NCBI GenBank assembly: GCA_020746875.1
Contig: JAGTJL010000003.1
Coordinates: forward strand, 1,426,001-1,490,000
From: Rhexocercosporidium sp. MPI-PUGE-AT-0058
Lineage: Eukaryota > Ascomycota > Leotiomycetes > Helotiales
Direction: 5' to 3'
Length of the DNA stretch: 64,000 bases
The notes under the pieces are model-generated. The model saw only the letters and a program-made list of their open reading frames with translations, was not told the DNA's origin and made no database searches. Below, one piece after another: positions 29,599-40,462 of the stretch. The first letter of the stretch is position 1. Each line of letters starts with the position of its first letter. The translations under genes and the position numbers were made by a program.

Positions 29599-30501
29599 TC
29601 AGTTGAGCTGAGGAATAGCTTTCTGGGCGAGCCAGGCGCTAGGGTTCTTGACGTCTTCGTCCTCCAAGTACCTGTCCTGCTTCCTGGGAAGGCATGGGCG
29701 ATTCTTCTCGTTGTCCAGTGGATCAATAGTACGACGATTATGGAACCCTTTCCGCCTACAGTCCCGGAAAATTTTGCTGTCCTCCACTAAAATATTCATC
29801 CACGCCTTCCTACCAAACCATCTACTATCAATGGCCCCAAAGTGAATATGAGGTCCCTGGTAAACCTCCTCAGCTTGCTGCCAGAAGGAGTATGATTGAA
29901 AACGTATTCGGCGGCAGCTGGGCTTAAAATACCGTTTTTTTTTTGTACTTTCTCATGATCCGCAGCATGACTTGGTTGGTGGAAAAAGGGCCACGAGCCT
30001 ATCACCCATAATACATAGTCGTTGAAGATCCAGGGAGCTCAGGGTTGAACTGTTTGATATCGCGAGCGAGCTTGGCTGGATATCCAATATTTTCGTGACA
30101 TGTGTAAATCTCCCCTGCTGAAGTCTACCCGACAAACGTGGCCACTTCTTCGTATATATCCTCTGGGAGTTCGATGATACGCTGCCCAGCCTATGCGAAT
30201 CGGTTGTATAGAAGACCATTGAAGTACTTCGAGTAAAAGTCGAGCAGAACCGTGTAGCCAACGACCTCTGTTCGCAGCGGATCGACTAACATCCTGATCT
30301 TCTCTGTAGAAGTGGCCATTCTTGGAAAATTGTCAGCAGTGATGTTACCCAGAACATGTACAGGGTGACCTACAGCGCAGTTACTTCCGAAAGATGATCT
30401 TCCACCGCCCTGAGAATCTCGCAACCTGGCCCTAGTCCTTCTTCCATGGCCTTCATGCAGGGACGACATATACAATCCATCGTTTCGACGTTGACCGCCA
30501 T
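29599..30501 (-). pseudogene. BTB/POZ domain protein, degenerate (2 stops, 2 frameshifts)
   Basis: The decayed gene runs leftward from ATG 30499-30501. The first part reads MAVNVETMDCICRPCMKAME..., then, after a probable short intron or indel near 30345-30375, STEKIRMLVDPLR. The BTB core follows: LLDFYSKYFNGLLYNRFA, a TAG at 30191-30193, AGQRIIELPED, EEVATFVG, a second TAG at 30125-30127, and then ARDIKQFNPEL. The frame shifts near 30034 to WIFNDYVLWVIGSWPFFHQP and LSPAAAEYVFNHTPSGSKLR, and shifts again near 29805 to WMNILVEDSKIFRDCRRKGF. The stops sit where Gln (CAG) and Trp (TGG) are expected. SKYFxGLLYN and the following acidic strand are typical of fungal BTB proteins. The three reading frames join into one continuous family-like sequence, which chance would not produce. 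The protein it once encoded has no assigned function. Confidence 0.82.
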
Positions 30502-33347
30502 GGAACGCTGAGATCTAGTTGTGTATTCGAGGAGTCTGTATGTGGTGCTTTAAAGATTGAATCTTAACGAGTTAACAAACGGCGCGATGCTGCCAGCAAG
30601 AGAAAGGAATGGTCGCGGAGATAGGACGCCATGGGAGAACTTTTCAATGGTTCTGACAAATAGTAAACTGAAGCATGCATTATTGACACACCGCGTAGGG
30701 AAATTGGCCAGCATTGCATTTGCTAGGCATCCCGAGCACATTTAATCTTCCGTCTAGTTGCTTCAATAATGACCCATCTCACAGAGGTAAGTTTCTGGTA
30801 CTGTTAATGAAATTGTTAATAATGATGCTGCCTCTCACATGGGCTGCTCCGGACATCGCCTCAAGCTAGGCTATGGTAACAATGCATTTACAAAGGGACT
30901 GGGTCTATTCAGGAGGTTGAGAGAAGATCTGCCAAAACACTACATATTAGACTACTGGTTGATCGGAATAATAACACCCTCGATGGGCGCTACTGGTTCC
31001 ATGTCAAGGTCATGCGATTCTGTAGAGGGATAAGAAATCTCAAGCCTCTCAATTTGACTGAATGGACCTGGCCCGGCCCCCCACTATGATAGGAGGACAA
31101 TGCACTTGAGGACTCTCCCTAGAGGTCTTCGGCTTATACTCGGGCTATGTAACAGTAATTCAAATAGACACCAAATTCTGCCATGATGCGGTGGAGCATT
31201 CACATAGGCCATTGGAGGTTCATGGACCCTTCGGTTTAAGCCACGATACAGATTGTGAACATATCAGTGACATGGAAGTCAGCACAGAAGGCTGATGCAA
31301 CTGAACTTATCTTTAGATACCAGCTCTTGATCGATTTAGCCACCTTTGGGTCCACTTCAAAGGGCACTCTCCAAAAAAATATTTGAACATCCCAAGGGCA
31401 TGTCTAGGTTGGTGATATTATTTAGCTAATGTGATACGTTGTCAAGCAGGCAATCTCAAATTGGCTTAGCTGCATTTGCCTCACTTTGGCCAAAGCGAGC
31501 TTTAAAGAAGTCAGATGAACTGCAAGTAGATAGGCTGGGCTAGGCGGAGAGCAGACATTCGGAGTTGTCATAGCCGTGAAACTTTGCAATGATTGTTATT
31601 CGACGGGGCTGACCAAACACTTACCCAATGCAGCCTGATGCCGTGAATGCGTTTTTCCTGGATGGAGTCAAAGCAGAAATCTCTCCCCCAAAGCAAACAG
31701 CCAACAAAGAGTGGGGACCCGGATCCGAAAGCCACTCTATGGAACTCGCAAGCAATCACAACATTGTAGGGTAAGCATCGTCCGTACTCAAACGTAGCAA
31801 TGACGTATGAGTTTCCTTTGGAGAATATGTTTGAGTGACCAAGAAACAAACTGAGAAACCTGTGTAGGTTGCATGAACTCAAATTTTGCCGTGCAAGGAC
31901 TTCATCTACTGGGAATGGCCACTAGAAGGTAGGTGCCAATAGAAATGACAAAGAGCCTAAACCTCGAACAGAAGAACAATGATCATGTAGTCGTTTGTGT
32001 TATCCAGAAACTATGCCTTAGGATAACCTGTCAGCTAGGCGAGTAAAAGGCCTGGAAACCATGTATTAAGAACCTAAAGGTGAAATTTGATTACTCTTAT
32101 GCCTCAGTCCCCTAGGCTGAACATAGTTCAAAACCTAGATATGCCCGCTCGAGTCGCTCCGTTGGGCCAAGCCAGATCTTAATAGCTACAATATTTCCTT
32201 ACACCTGTTGCTTTCTAGACCGAGGTTGGGGGAATTACCCCAGTGGCACTGAGGCACCGAAGTTTCTAGTACCATGGGTTTAGACCCGACGAAAGGGAGA
32301 AATGCTTATTCCCTACTTCAAATCAGTCGACTCCAACGGTTGAAGGAAAAGGCGCAATCCCATTGTGACCTAATCTTCCGGAACACCTAGCAGCTAAGGC
32401 ATGAATCAGCCTTGTCTTCCTAGGACTATCCAGGAGACTCTCTTTGGTCTGATGTGTTCTGATTCTAGGCGCCGCCCTGTTGACCTAATTTTAAGTAATC
32501 AAAGTCTCTGGCATGAATGCTGCATTTGAATGAACGGGAAATATGAACTGGTATAGGAGTGCGTTCGGCGAAAAGCATGATATGGTCACATATCTCGAGA
32601 ATCGAACATTCCTCTCATGGTCGAATACCACCGAAGTGGCGACCAGCTGGATGGCACACCCCCAAAACAGCGAGCCACATGGTATGTCGAGATGCTCAGC
32701 ACGTAGACCTTGCACCAAGGACGGATGGAATAGTATAATAGGAAAGGAAGAATACTACTTGTAAATAGCACCTTAGCCAGCTCGCTCACCCATAAACGTA
32801 GGTATCTAAACCTGACATCACATGTACACAAGCAACCCTTTCTTCCTAGGGGAATGAGCATGCATTTGATTTTGATTACCCAGCAGCTAATTCGAAAGAG
32901 ATGCCCCTAAGCAAAGAATCTACCGTTACAAGCCATAGTCCATGTGAGAGAAGAATCTAACCCAAACCGATGAGAAGAAGAAACAATAAGATCTCCCCCC
33001 CTACACCGAGCCGAATCATGCAGACCCTCCGTGAACTTGCACAAGGCCTAGAAACCGAGACTTTTCCGCAGTCAAAGGACAGATTCATCATCCACATGCT
33101 TTTGAAGTTTGAGAGAGAAATGAAAAACACACGCGCAAGAGAGAACAAACGCGACTGGTAATAGAGTCAAATCACCAATTCCATTTAGCTGTCCATTTTC
33201 AGAGAACCCATTTGCCACTACCCATTTTGCTACCACCCTGCACACATTTTTGCTCGCTATCAATCGTACGTAAGGACCTATCGTAGAGATTTGCACTACG
33301 CAGAAGCTCATTTGGAGACTTTTTGTTTTAGCTCTTGGCTAGAGACT
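30502..33347. other. Non-coding stretch between BTB pseudogene and STM1-like gene
   Basis: No intact gene is seen in 2.8 kb. Frames at 30839-31033, 31568-31882 and 32491-32861 were read on both strands and do not resemble a family I recognise. Some may be further relics, given the decayed BTB gene alongside. Confidence 0.45.
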
Positions 33348-34697
33348 TTATGCTCCCAGGCTTGGGAAGGCGCTGGTGTCGCTGGTGTTGATGGGCGCAG
33401 AGCCTCCTCGTGGAGCTCCACCACCACCACGACCTCCTCTTGAAGGGCCGTCACCACGTCCACCACGTCCTCCGCGACCTTCGCCACGGCCTCCTCGGAA
33501 CTCGCCTCGTCCACCGCGGGCAGCTCCATCGCCACGACCACGGCCGCCACGGAATCCACCTCCTCGTCCTCCACGGGGCTCAGGGGCCTCGACAAAGCGC
33601 TGATCAATATCGATGGTTTGCTTCTGCTTGCGCTCACGCTCACGCTTGGCTTTTCCAGCAGCGGCAGAAACGAAGTCCTCCTCCTCCTCCTTAGCAATGG
33701 CCTTGGCGTTAGCCCACTTCTTGTCCTGCTTGCTGCCTTCGTTTGGCTTACGGGCCTCGGGGATACCGGAACCGAGAGCGAGCTTCTTCTCGGCAAGATC
33801 GGCCAGATATTCCTCGTAGCTCTTGTGGTTGTCCTCTGGCTCAGCCTCAGGCTCGGCAACAGCACTGTCGGTTGGGACAGCATCGCCACCAAGGGCCTCC
33901 TTGGCTTCGGCGTGGGCAATAGCTTCACCGGCTTGCTCATCGGCGAGTTCAGCTCCGCCTTCGTTAGCGCCCCAGCCATGGCCGGCTTGCTTCTCAGACT
34001 CACTGTGAATGTCAGAAACTATCCGCGCTTCAGGAGCGGTGGGATATCTTACCCTCCTACGGTTCTGCTGTGACGATCCATGTTGCCACCTCGTGCGCCA
34101 CCGCGGCGGGCCCCACGTCCATCGTAAGTTCCCTGAGCACGAGCAGGTCGGTCTTGTCGGCCATCCTCAGTCGGCTTTGTTCGGTTGTTGGCGCTGCCAG
34201 CGTTGCGGTCACGGAAAGCTAGAAAGCTGTCAGAACCGATTGTCCATATAGGGAGCTGGTGTGAGCGATTGCGATTGGGAATCGGGCAATCATAATATCA
34301 ACTAACCTCCTTCGTTACCATTGAAGCCACCTCGACGTCCACCTCGACCTTCAGTTGCTGCTGGAACCTTGGAAGCAGGGGCCTCAGCGGGAGCATTGCG
34401 CTTGGTAGTTCTCGCAGGAGTCTTGTCGATGACCTTCACTGGTGGCTCGGGTTCCTTGTCGGAGTCTTCATCGTGGGTATTGCCTATTTGTCACATTTCG
34501 TTAGTCGCGTGGTCCAGGGGGACGCCGATGATTGGAACGGGTTTTGGCATACCGAGAAGCTCGTAGAGGTTCTGGATTCAAAGAGGTCAGCTGAATTGTC
34601 TCAATGACCATTGGGAGTTCGCTGCGAGAGATCTGCGCAGCATCTTTTGATGCTTTGGGGGAGAATGGAGGCTCACTTTTGATGCAACTGCCGACAT
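33348..34697 (-). CDS. STM1: Stm1/Habp4-type ribosome-associated RGG protein
   Basis: Stm1 binds 80S ribosomes and stabilises them in a dormant state; relatives are SERBP1/HABP4. Five exons on the minus strand: 34697-34677, 34571-34553, 34493-34308, 34218-34053 and 34002-33348, totalling 1047 nt and 348 residues. The N-terminus MSAVASKNLYELLGNTHDED carries the Stm1_N-type NLxELLG motif. Then come basic/Gly segments, RHSRTVGGESEKQAGHGWG, an acidic stretch ending EEYLADLAEKKLAL, KPNEGSKQDKKWANAKAIAK, and KAKRERERKQKQTIDIDQRF. The tail is about 25 RGG/GRG-type repeats, and it ends DTSAFPSLGA. Splice sites are GT-AG, and phases close. The RGG repeats create long open frames on the other strand and frames (for example a 231-codon frame), which are artefacts. 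The symbol is by family analogy. Confidence 0.9.
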
Positions 34698-36183
34698 CTT
34701 GTCCGCCGAATTGAGCGCCTCCGAAGAAGGCCTTGCTATCGAGGGAACAATTCGGAGAGGGGTTGCTGGAGAATCGAGACGGACAGGTTCCTATGTACTA
34801 GGAAGCTGTCTCTCGAGAAGTTGTGGATGGGTATTGCTGGAAGACGGGAGTGGAGGTAGATTTGTCTCGTTGACAATATCTGAGGTTGAAACTAAAATTG
34901 TCCTTCGGGATTTGGCACTAAGGAGCCGAATGGAGACTGGCGTGCCAAGACCCGATAGCCGAAAATCCTGGGCAAGCCCTAACATGTACTTAGGGCTTTT
35001 TTATGTGCGAAGTTCGAACGCTGCAAAAGGGAAGCATAGAGGGCTGCACATAGAACAGAGTGGGTAGCCAACACAATTCCCTGTTGCCATGAATGCCTCC
35101 TGGAATTCGCACTCAGCGGAAGAGGAGTGTGATATGCGGTGAGGTGGTGCTCACGTAAAATTAGGTAGGTACCGGATGTACAAACGTAGGGGCCACAAAA
35201 CACAGGTGTGAAAAGCCCCTTTCTTTCATTATTGTGGGGTAAGTAAATATTCGCGAAAGGGACTCAGCCAGCCATGAATTGGCGGTTCTCATAGGGTGTC
35301 TAGTGTAATGAAACGCAGTCGCAGTGTAAATGTTAATCGCGCATGGTACCTATCGGTTGGAAAACTTGTCTTGCTCTTGCTGGCAATTGCCAAACATTGA
35401 GGTCTTCACTGGAATAGTATAGTAAGTAATTCACGGGAGGAAAGGAGGGCCCCGGGGGGGGGGGGGGGGGGGGGGTTGCTCTTGTTGGGGGGAGAAACCT
35501 CGGTTAATTTCTGAGCTGGGTTGAGGACGGAAGCTCGTCCAAGAAGAGGAGTTGGTCTTTTGCTTCGTACTCTATGAGAATATTGCGCTTGGGCCGAGAG
35601 GCTTCATTGTATGCTGAGGTGGCTGTTCACCATGCCTCAAGAGCGCTACAACAATCGACTATATCGACTACAACGATTGATGCCCTTCCTTTGTTTGAAA
35701 TGTAGCATCACGCCAGCTTCATGCAACGCACCCCAATCGAGATATACACCAAGGATGCAAATATGTGACGGCGATTCCGCCCTCCGATTAGAGGAGACAG
35801 GTAAAGGCTCGATAGGCAGTCTCAAAGCCTAGTGTTTGAGTGTCACTAGCCCTGCCCGATTGACCCAAAATAACAAACACCACCAAATGCTGCGAATGCA
35901 GAACATGAACACCAGCGCAATGCAATGCCGCAAATAAACGCCACGATTTTTAAATCCTCTCCATGACCCTGGGTATCATTTGCTCATCTCATCGAGCTCG
36001 TATCAAAGGAAAAGGATGACGGGAATTGCCTGTAGTACGAGTCAGCATATATCTCTTGGAGAAGTTCAGCAGTGAAAGTTGTCTGCACTGGGAAAGCTGT
36101 TGTGTGCTTGGTTCTGGTTATTCCTATAGTGGCAGAATAGGACTGTAATAGACATGAAAGGAGAGTGATCGTTGCCGGGTTGC
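34698..36183. other. Intergenic region, STM1-like promoter and bZIP 3' side
   Basis: Only short unsupported frames here. It contains the G22 tract at 35454-35475. A possible final exon of the bZIP gene may lie at 36066-36120 (see that entry). Confidence 0.5.
35454..35475 (+). repeat. Poly(G) run of 22
   Basis: Twenty-two consecutive G follow GGGCCCC. It is the longest homopolymer in the window, in non-coding DNA. Length calls in such a tract are error-prone, and it can form G-quadruplex structures. Confidence 0.95.
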
Positions 36184-37517
36184 TTACATCGAGGCTGAAA
36201 GCCCGAAGGGATCCATGTCGAGCATAGGGTCATACGGGTCCATAAGTTGCTGTGTCATGGAGGCATATCCCTGGGAATTGTCGCCACCGGTCTGTATGCC
36301 CTGGCTGGATCCTTGGTTCCCCAGCTGCTGAAATTGATTTGGCATCTGCTGCCGTGTCGTCGGAATTGGTTCGGGGTAGGGGCCTGGGCCGGATTCGGTT
36401 TGGTCTTGGTCATCAACCATTTCGGCTTGCGCATCGTACTCCTGTTCTGTACTCACGGAATCAATCTAGGACGAACATAGCTCTATTAAAGAAATTGATA
36501 AGGGGAGGGGTCAGCTTGCCGAGTTGCTTAATATGCTCAATGTGACTCTGGTAATCGGCAGACGGGGGATAGTACGTGGTGCCCATGGGAGCACCTCCAG
36601 TACCACCTGTCCCACCGATTCCCTGTCCTTTTGGTCCCATGGGGGCCCCCATTCCTCCAGCATGTCCAATAAGTCCAGACGGTCCTGGTATCACGTGTGA
36701 TGGCTGCGGTTTGGCGGCCTGGAGCCGTTGCTGCTGCTGCTGTTGGAACTGCATCTGTGAGTCGGCAGCCGGTGGTGTCATTACCCCCTGCGGCAGGAAC
36801 CCTGGGGAATGAGATGTTGGAGAAGAGGCGTGAGAAGACGGCGTTGGTCGAGATTGTGGAGACTGCAGAGGTGCTCCAGGCTCTAATTTGGGAGCAATGC
36901 TAGAGTTGGATCGTCTAGCTTGATGGTGCCTATTCATGATTGCTCTTTGAACAGTAGGAGCTTGGGCCATATTGGGCATATGAGTTGGACCAAGATGGGG
37001 ACTTCCGGTTTTTGCCCGTAGTTCGGCCTGGACATCGATACCTAGAGGCTGTGGTTAGAAAGGCAAGTAGGTTCTAGGACATATCGCTTCCTACCCTTCT
37101 CTAATAGAATCCTTTCCAGCAAAGAGTTCTTGTATCTCAACATGAGACACTCGTCAGCGGCACTTCGGTGTGCGGTCTGCAAATTATGCAAATTGGTCTC
37201 ATGAACTCGAATGGTCTCTTCAAGCTGCTTAATGTATTCCGTCCGGCGCTCTCTGAAAGCAGCCTGTGCCTGACGGTTACGCTGCTTGCGTTCTTCGGAA
37301 GTGGCATAAATCTGTGAATGTATATCATCAGTACACGTAGGAATGCGGGGTCATAGATAGCAACACACAGGTTTACGACCACCCTTCCTCTTTTGCTGTG
37401 CAGCATTCTCTTGGGGGCTCCATTTTCGGCTTCTGGAGTTGGGGAGTTGATGTCCATCGATTCCTCGGAGCCCTCCCTGATAGACTCCTTCTTATCAATC
37501 GACATATTGTCGGCCAT
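36184..37517 (-). CDS. bZIP transcription factor with Yap/Pap1-type basic region; apparent frameshift in exon 1
   Basis: Minus-strand exons: 37517-37369, 37311-37095, 37041-36520 and 36446-36184. The basic region RKQRNRQAQAAFRERRTEY contains the NxxAQxxFR signature of fungal AP-1-like factors, followed by a leucine-zipper heptad series (ETIRVHETNLHNLQTAHRSA...). The middle is Pro/Ser/Gln-rich with a Q6 run, and the C-terminus has QEYDAQAEMVDD and LDMDPFGLSASM. Two oddities. Exon 1 starts MADNMSIDKKESIREGSEES in one frame, but the bZIP (QENAAQQKRKGGRKP) is in another; the switch falls at a C5 run (G5 on the plus strand, near 37415), and one extra C would join them. Intron 3 fits best as a GC-AG intron (36519-36447), giving QLEQEYDAQ. 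The ATG TAA end also forms a donor (AT|GTAAGC), and an exon at about 36121-36066 could extend the tail. DNA targets are unknown. Confidence 0.85.
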
Positions 37518-40462
37518 TTCCTTGAAGAGGATAGATGTCTAGCTTTGCTACCCCACTAAGACAACCCCACTGGGCGGCAGCTGGTTCTGAGTTGAACGGC
37601 CACTGTCACAACTGATAAGAGTCTATAGAAACGTAAACAAGAGGCGGTTTTGGGTGTGGCTGCGAGTGCGTCCGATATCGTATCGGATCTTAGCTTGTCA
37701 ATGTGCCAGATGGGGACCCGAGAGCTTGGTTCCTGGGTGGTTTGTCGGACTAGAGACGACGGTCGAGGGAGAAGGCTGAAGATAGACAGATAGAGGAAAG
37801 AGTATTGATTGATTGATTGATTGATTGAGTGAGCGAAGGGGAGGGAGGGAGGGAGTGAGCGAGCGATTGTAGAGTAATGGAATCAGGAATTGGATACGTA
37901 AAAGATTTGAAGGGGAGTGTGGTATTTGAATTTTGCAGAGTCTGCTGCTGCGAACCCGGAAGGGGATACGGCTGGGCTGGCGCTCGTGGAGCGGAGCCGA
38001 GTAAGAGAATGGTTAGGCTGGGTAGGCTGGTGGTTTGGTGCGGGTGGTGTGCCTCATTGTGCTCCCCCTCCCTTACCTTACCTTAGCTCACTCAGCTCAG
38101 CTTAGCTGGAAGAGAAGCCGATGGGCAGCATGGGTGGCTAACTTCCACTATTTTATTCTCTTTGTTTATCTTTGTATTTTATATCTTGCTTTTTTTTTTA
38201 CGATAGTGCTTCAAAGCAGTGCTTGAAGTGAAGAAGGAGTAAGTAAGTGCAAGGCCGCCGCCGTGGAAGCTCTCTAGGCCGAAAGAGGACAAAAGGTTGG
38301 CCACCTACGATTGTCCAGCTATTGGCTCCTCCACAAATCGAGCAACTTCTATGGCTTCCATGGCTTCCACGGGCGGGGCTGTTGCAATGCAATGCAATGC
38401 AACGCAACAAGGGTCGAGGTTCAAGTGATGTATAGGTGCGGAGAGAGCATGAGGAGCCATCTATCTATCCATCGTCTGTTTCGCTCCACGCAGGTGAAGA
38501 GTTTTCCTCGCTGGCCTTCGACCAACTGGAGTACAACATAAGATTTCGCCCAGGTCGCATGGCATGGTCTTGCCCTCATACAACAACCACCGGTGAAATA
38601 CACCTATCTACCTACCTACCTAGTTTACTTTACTTCCCGTTCACAAGGTAGTCCTCCCAGTTGTTGATCTGCTGGCCCAGTACAGTACCTGTCTCTATCC
38701 ATCTCATTGCCTGAGGGAATTCAAGGGAGGTACTTAACTTTCCTTGTCTGTCCCTCCCTGGAGATTGAAAGTGCAAAAATCTCAAAAGGTCTCCCCACCC
38801 ACCGCCGCAAGGACCGCATACCTGGTCAGCGATCCATGCACGACTGAGATGTTCACTGACAGCAGGTAGGCAGTCAGTCAGTTCACGGGCACTTCCAAGT
38901 CACCTGGCCGTGTCGTAATTAAACCTCCTTCGGAGAGGGTTCGCTTGACTGGTGCATCGCGCATCGCAAGGCGGTGGTGGCGTTCTTTCTTTTCGGTGGG
39001 GAAAGCACAGGAGACGCCGGTACAGTCCTTACTGTACCGGTGGGCGCAGGATGAAAATACTTGTATGAGGCATTGATGTGTGTGTTCTTCTGGTCTGGAG
39101 AGCAGGCCGCCCAGAGCCCAGAGCCCAGAGCCCTGACCAATAGCCACAGCCACCGGAGAAAGACTTTTCAGTGAGACAAGACATGACAAGACAAACCCCG
39201 CACGCTGGGCCGGTAGCAGCCAATGGGCAGCCTGGGACTCGACGCCAAGGAACGCACAGGGAACGGACAGCAGATCTTGAGAACGGTATCTCCTCGGGAC
39301 TGCTTTCTCTAGTCCCATTGGAGCAAGTCCAGCCAGCCCCTTCATCCATTCATCTGCACAAGGCTGTACTGTACTGTAGGTACTTAATGTTTGATCATAT
39401 CAGTACGGAGAAGATCGGTGCAGTACAGTACTGTAGGTATCAGTCAATACAACCCTCAGATCGTAAAGTTCTCATGGCCAGCACATCTCACAAACAACAG
39501 TTGCTGATCCATCAACGCAATCAATCTTTCCCTCTTCTTGCAGGTCGTGAGAAGCAAGACGAGCGCGTATATATTTACTGAATGCCCCGCGGAAGAACTG
39601 CTGCGATGCTAAAGCGACCTGGTTTCGTCTGGATATTGACGACTGTTCACCGCTTCTACGCAACAAACTACTGAAGCAGTAAAAGAAGCAGCGACCCGTG
39701 ATGTGTCCGACTTCTCCAGGCCCGGCAGGATACAAGAATCAGCCAGACATATCTAGGTATGTATGATGGATGCCACTTTCCAGGGCGGTGGAACCTTTTA
39801 CTTACTCCAAGCATACATATATGGAACACAAGAGGCAAAAAGGTAGGTTGAAACGCAGGCTGGTAAGGAGGTAGGTCGCTTTTTTTTCACTTGAAAACAT
39901 CTTCGACCCAGAATGTACGGGCAATGAGGTCTGAGAAGGTCTGAGATTGAGAGAGAGGATCATTGGAATAGCTGCTGCAAGGCTGTGTGTCAACTGAGCT
40001 GTTGTTGTTCTTGTTGAAGGTTCTCAGGATACTCCAATTGTACCTCCAAGCAGGTGCACCACAGCCCCACCAAAGTCGATTCGGCTCGACTTGACTCAAC
40101 TCTTAGTAGATCCATGGTGCACCAGCGAGGCGAGACGAGGCTTGCTTTCAGCCTCGCGCGCTCAACCCCGAGGCACTCCCGCTAAGTCACGCGATCTACT
40201 AGCGCGACGCGAACGCCAAGACCAAAGTAAACACCCCAAGTCAACAATTGGCATCAGCGTCAGAGCTTCAGCTTCAGCTTCGGGACAGGACAGAAAAGCA
40301 TATCCACATCCACATCCTGTTCTTGCAAACAACTCAACGCAACACAGCTCGACGGTGCACCGCATTGCAATCACTGCCAGGCATTCAATCGCCATTTCTT
40401 TACTCGGTGTTGAAAATTAGATGTATCGTTGGAGGCTTTAGCCTTCAAATTCTATTCTCATC
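37518..40462. other. Divergent intergenic region between bZIP gene and SxIP protein gene
   Basis: A shared 2.9 kb upstream region for two divergently transcribed genes. It holds microsatellites, CATGG/ATGCAATGCA repeats near 38350-38400, and a repeated motif around TACAGTACTGTAGGTA near 39365 and 39421. No gene is supported; frames at 38878-39345 and 39171-39581 look like chance. Confidence 0.5.
37804..37828. repeat. (GATT)n microsatellite
   Basis: About six GATT units upstream of the bZIP gene, followed by GGGA-type repeats at 37840-37852. Confidence 0.85.

Noticed and set aside
33308..34003. 231-codon minus-strand frame overlapping the STM1-like gene
   Set aside because: Out-of-frame shadow of the RGG-repeat exon. 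The true frame matches the Stm1 family along its whole length.
40248..40462. N-terminal extension of the SxIP protein frame
   Set aside because: The open frame begins at TTG and runs through what is better explained as leader plus intron. A conventional ATG exon with good splice sites exists at 40463.
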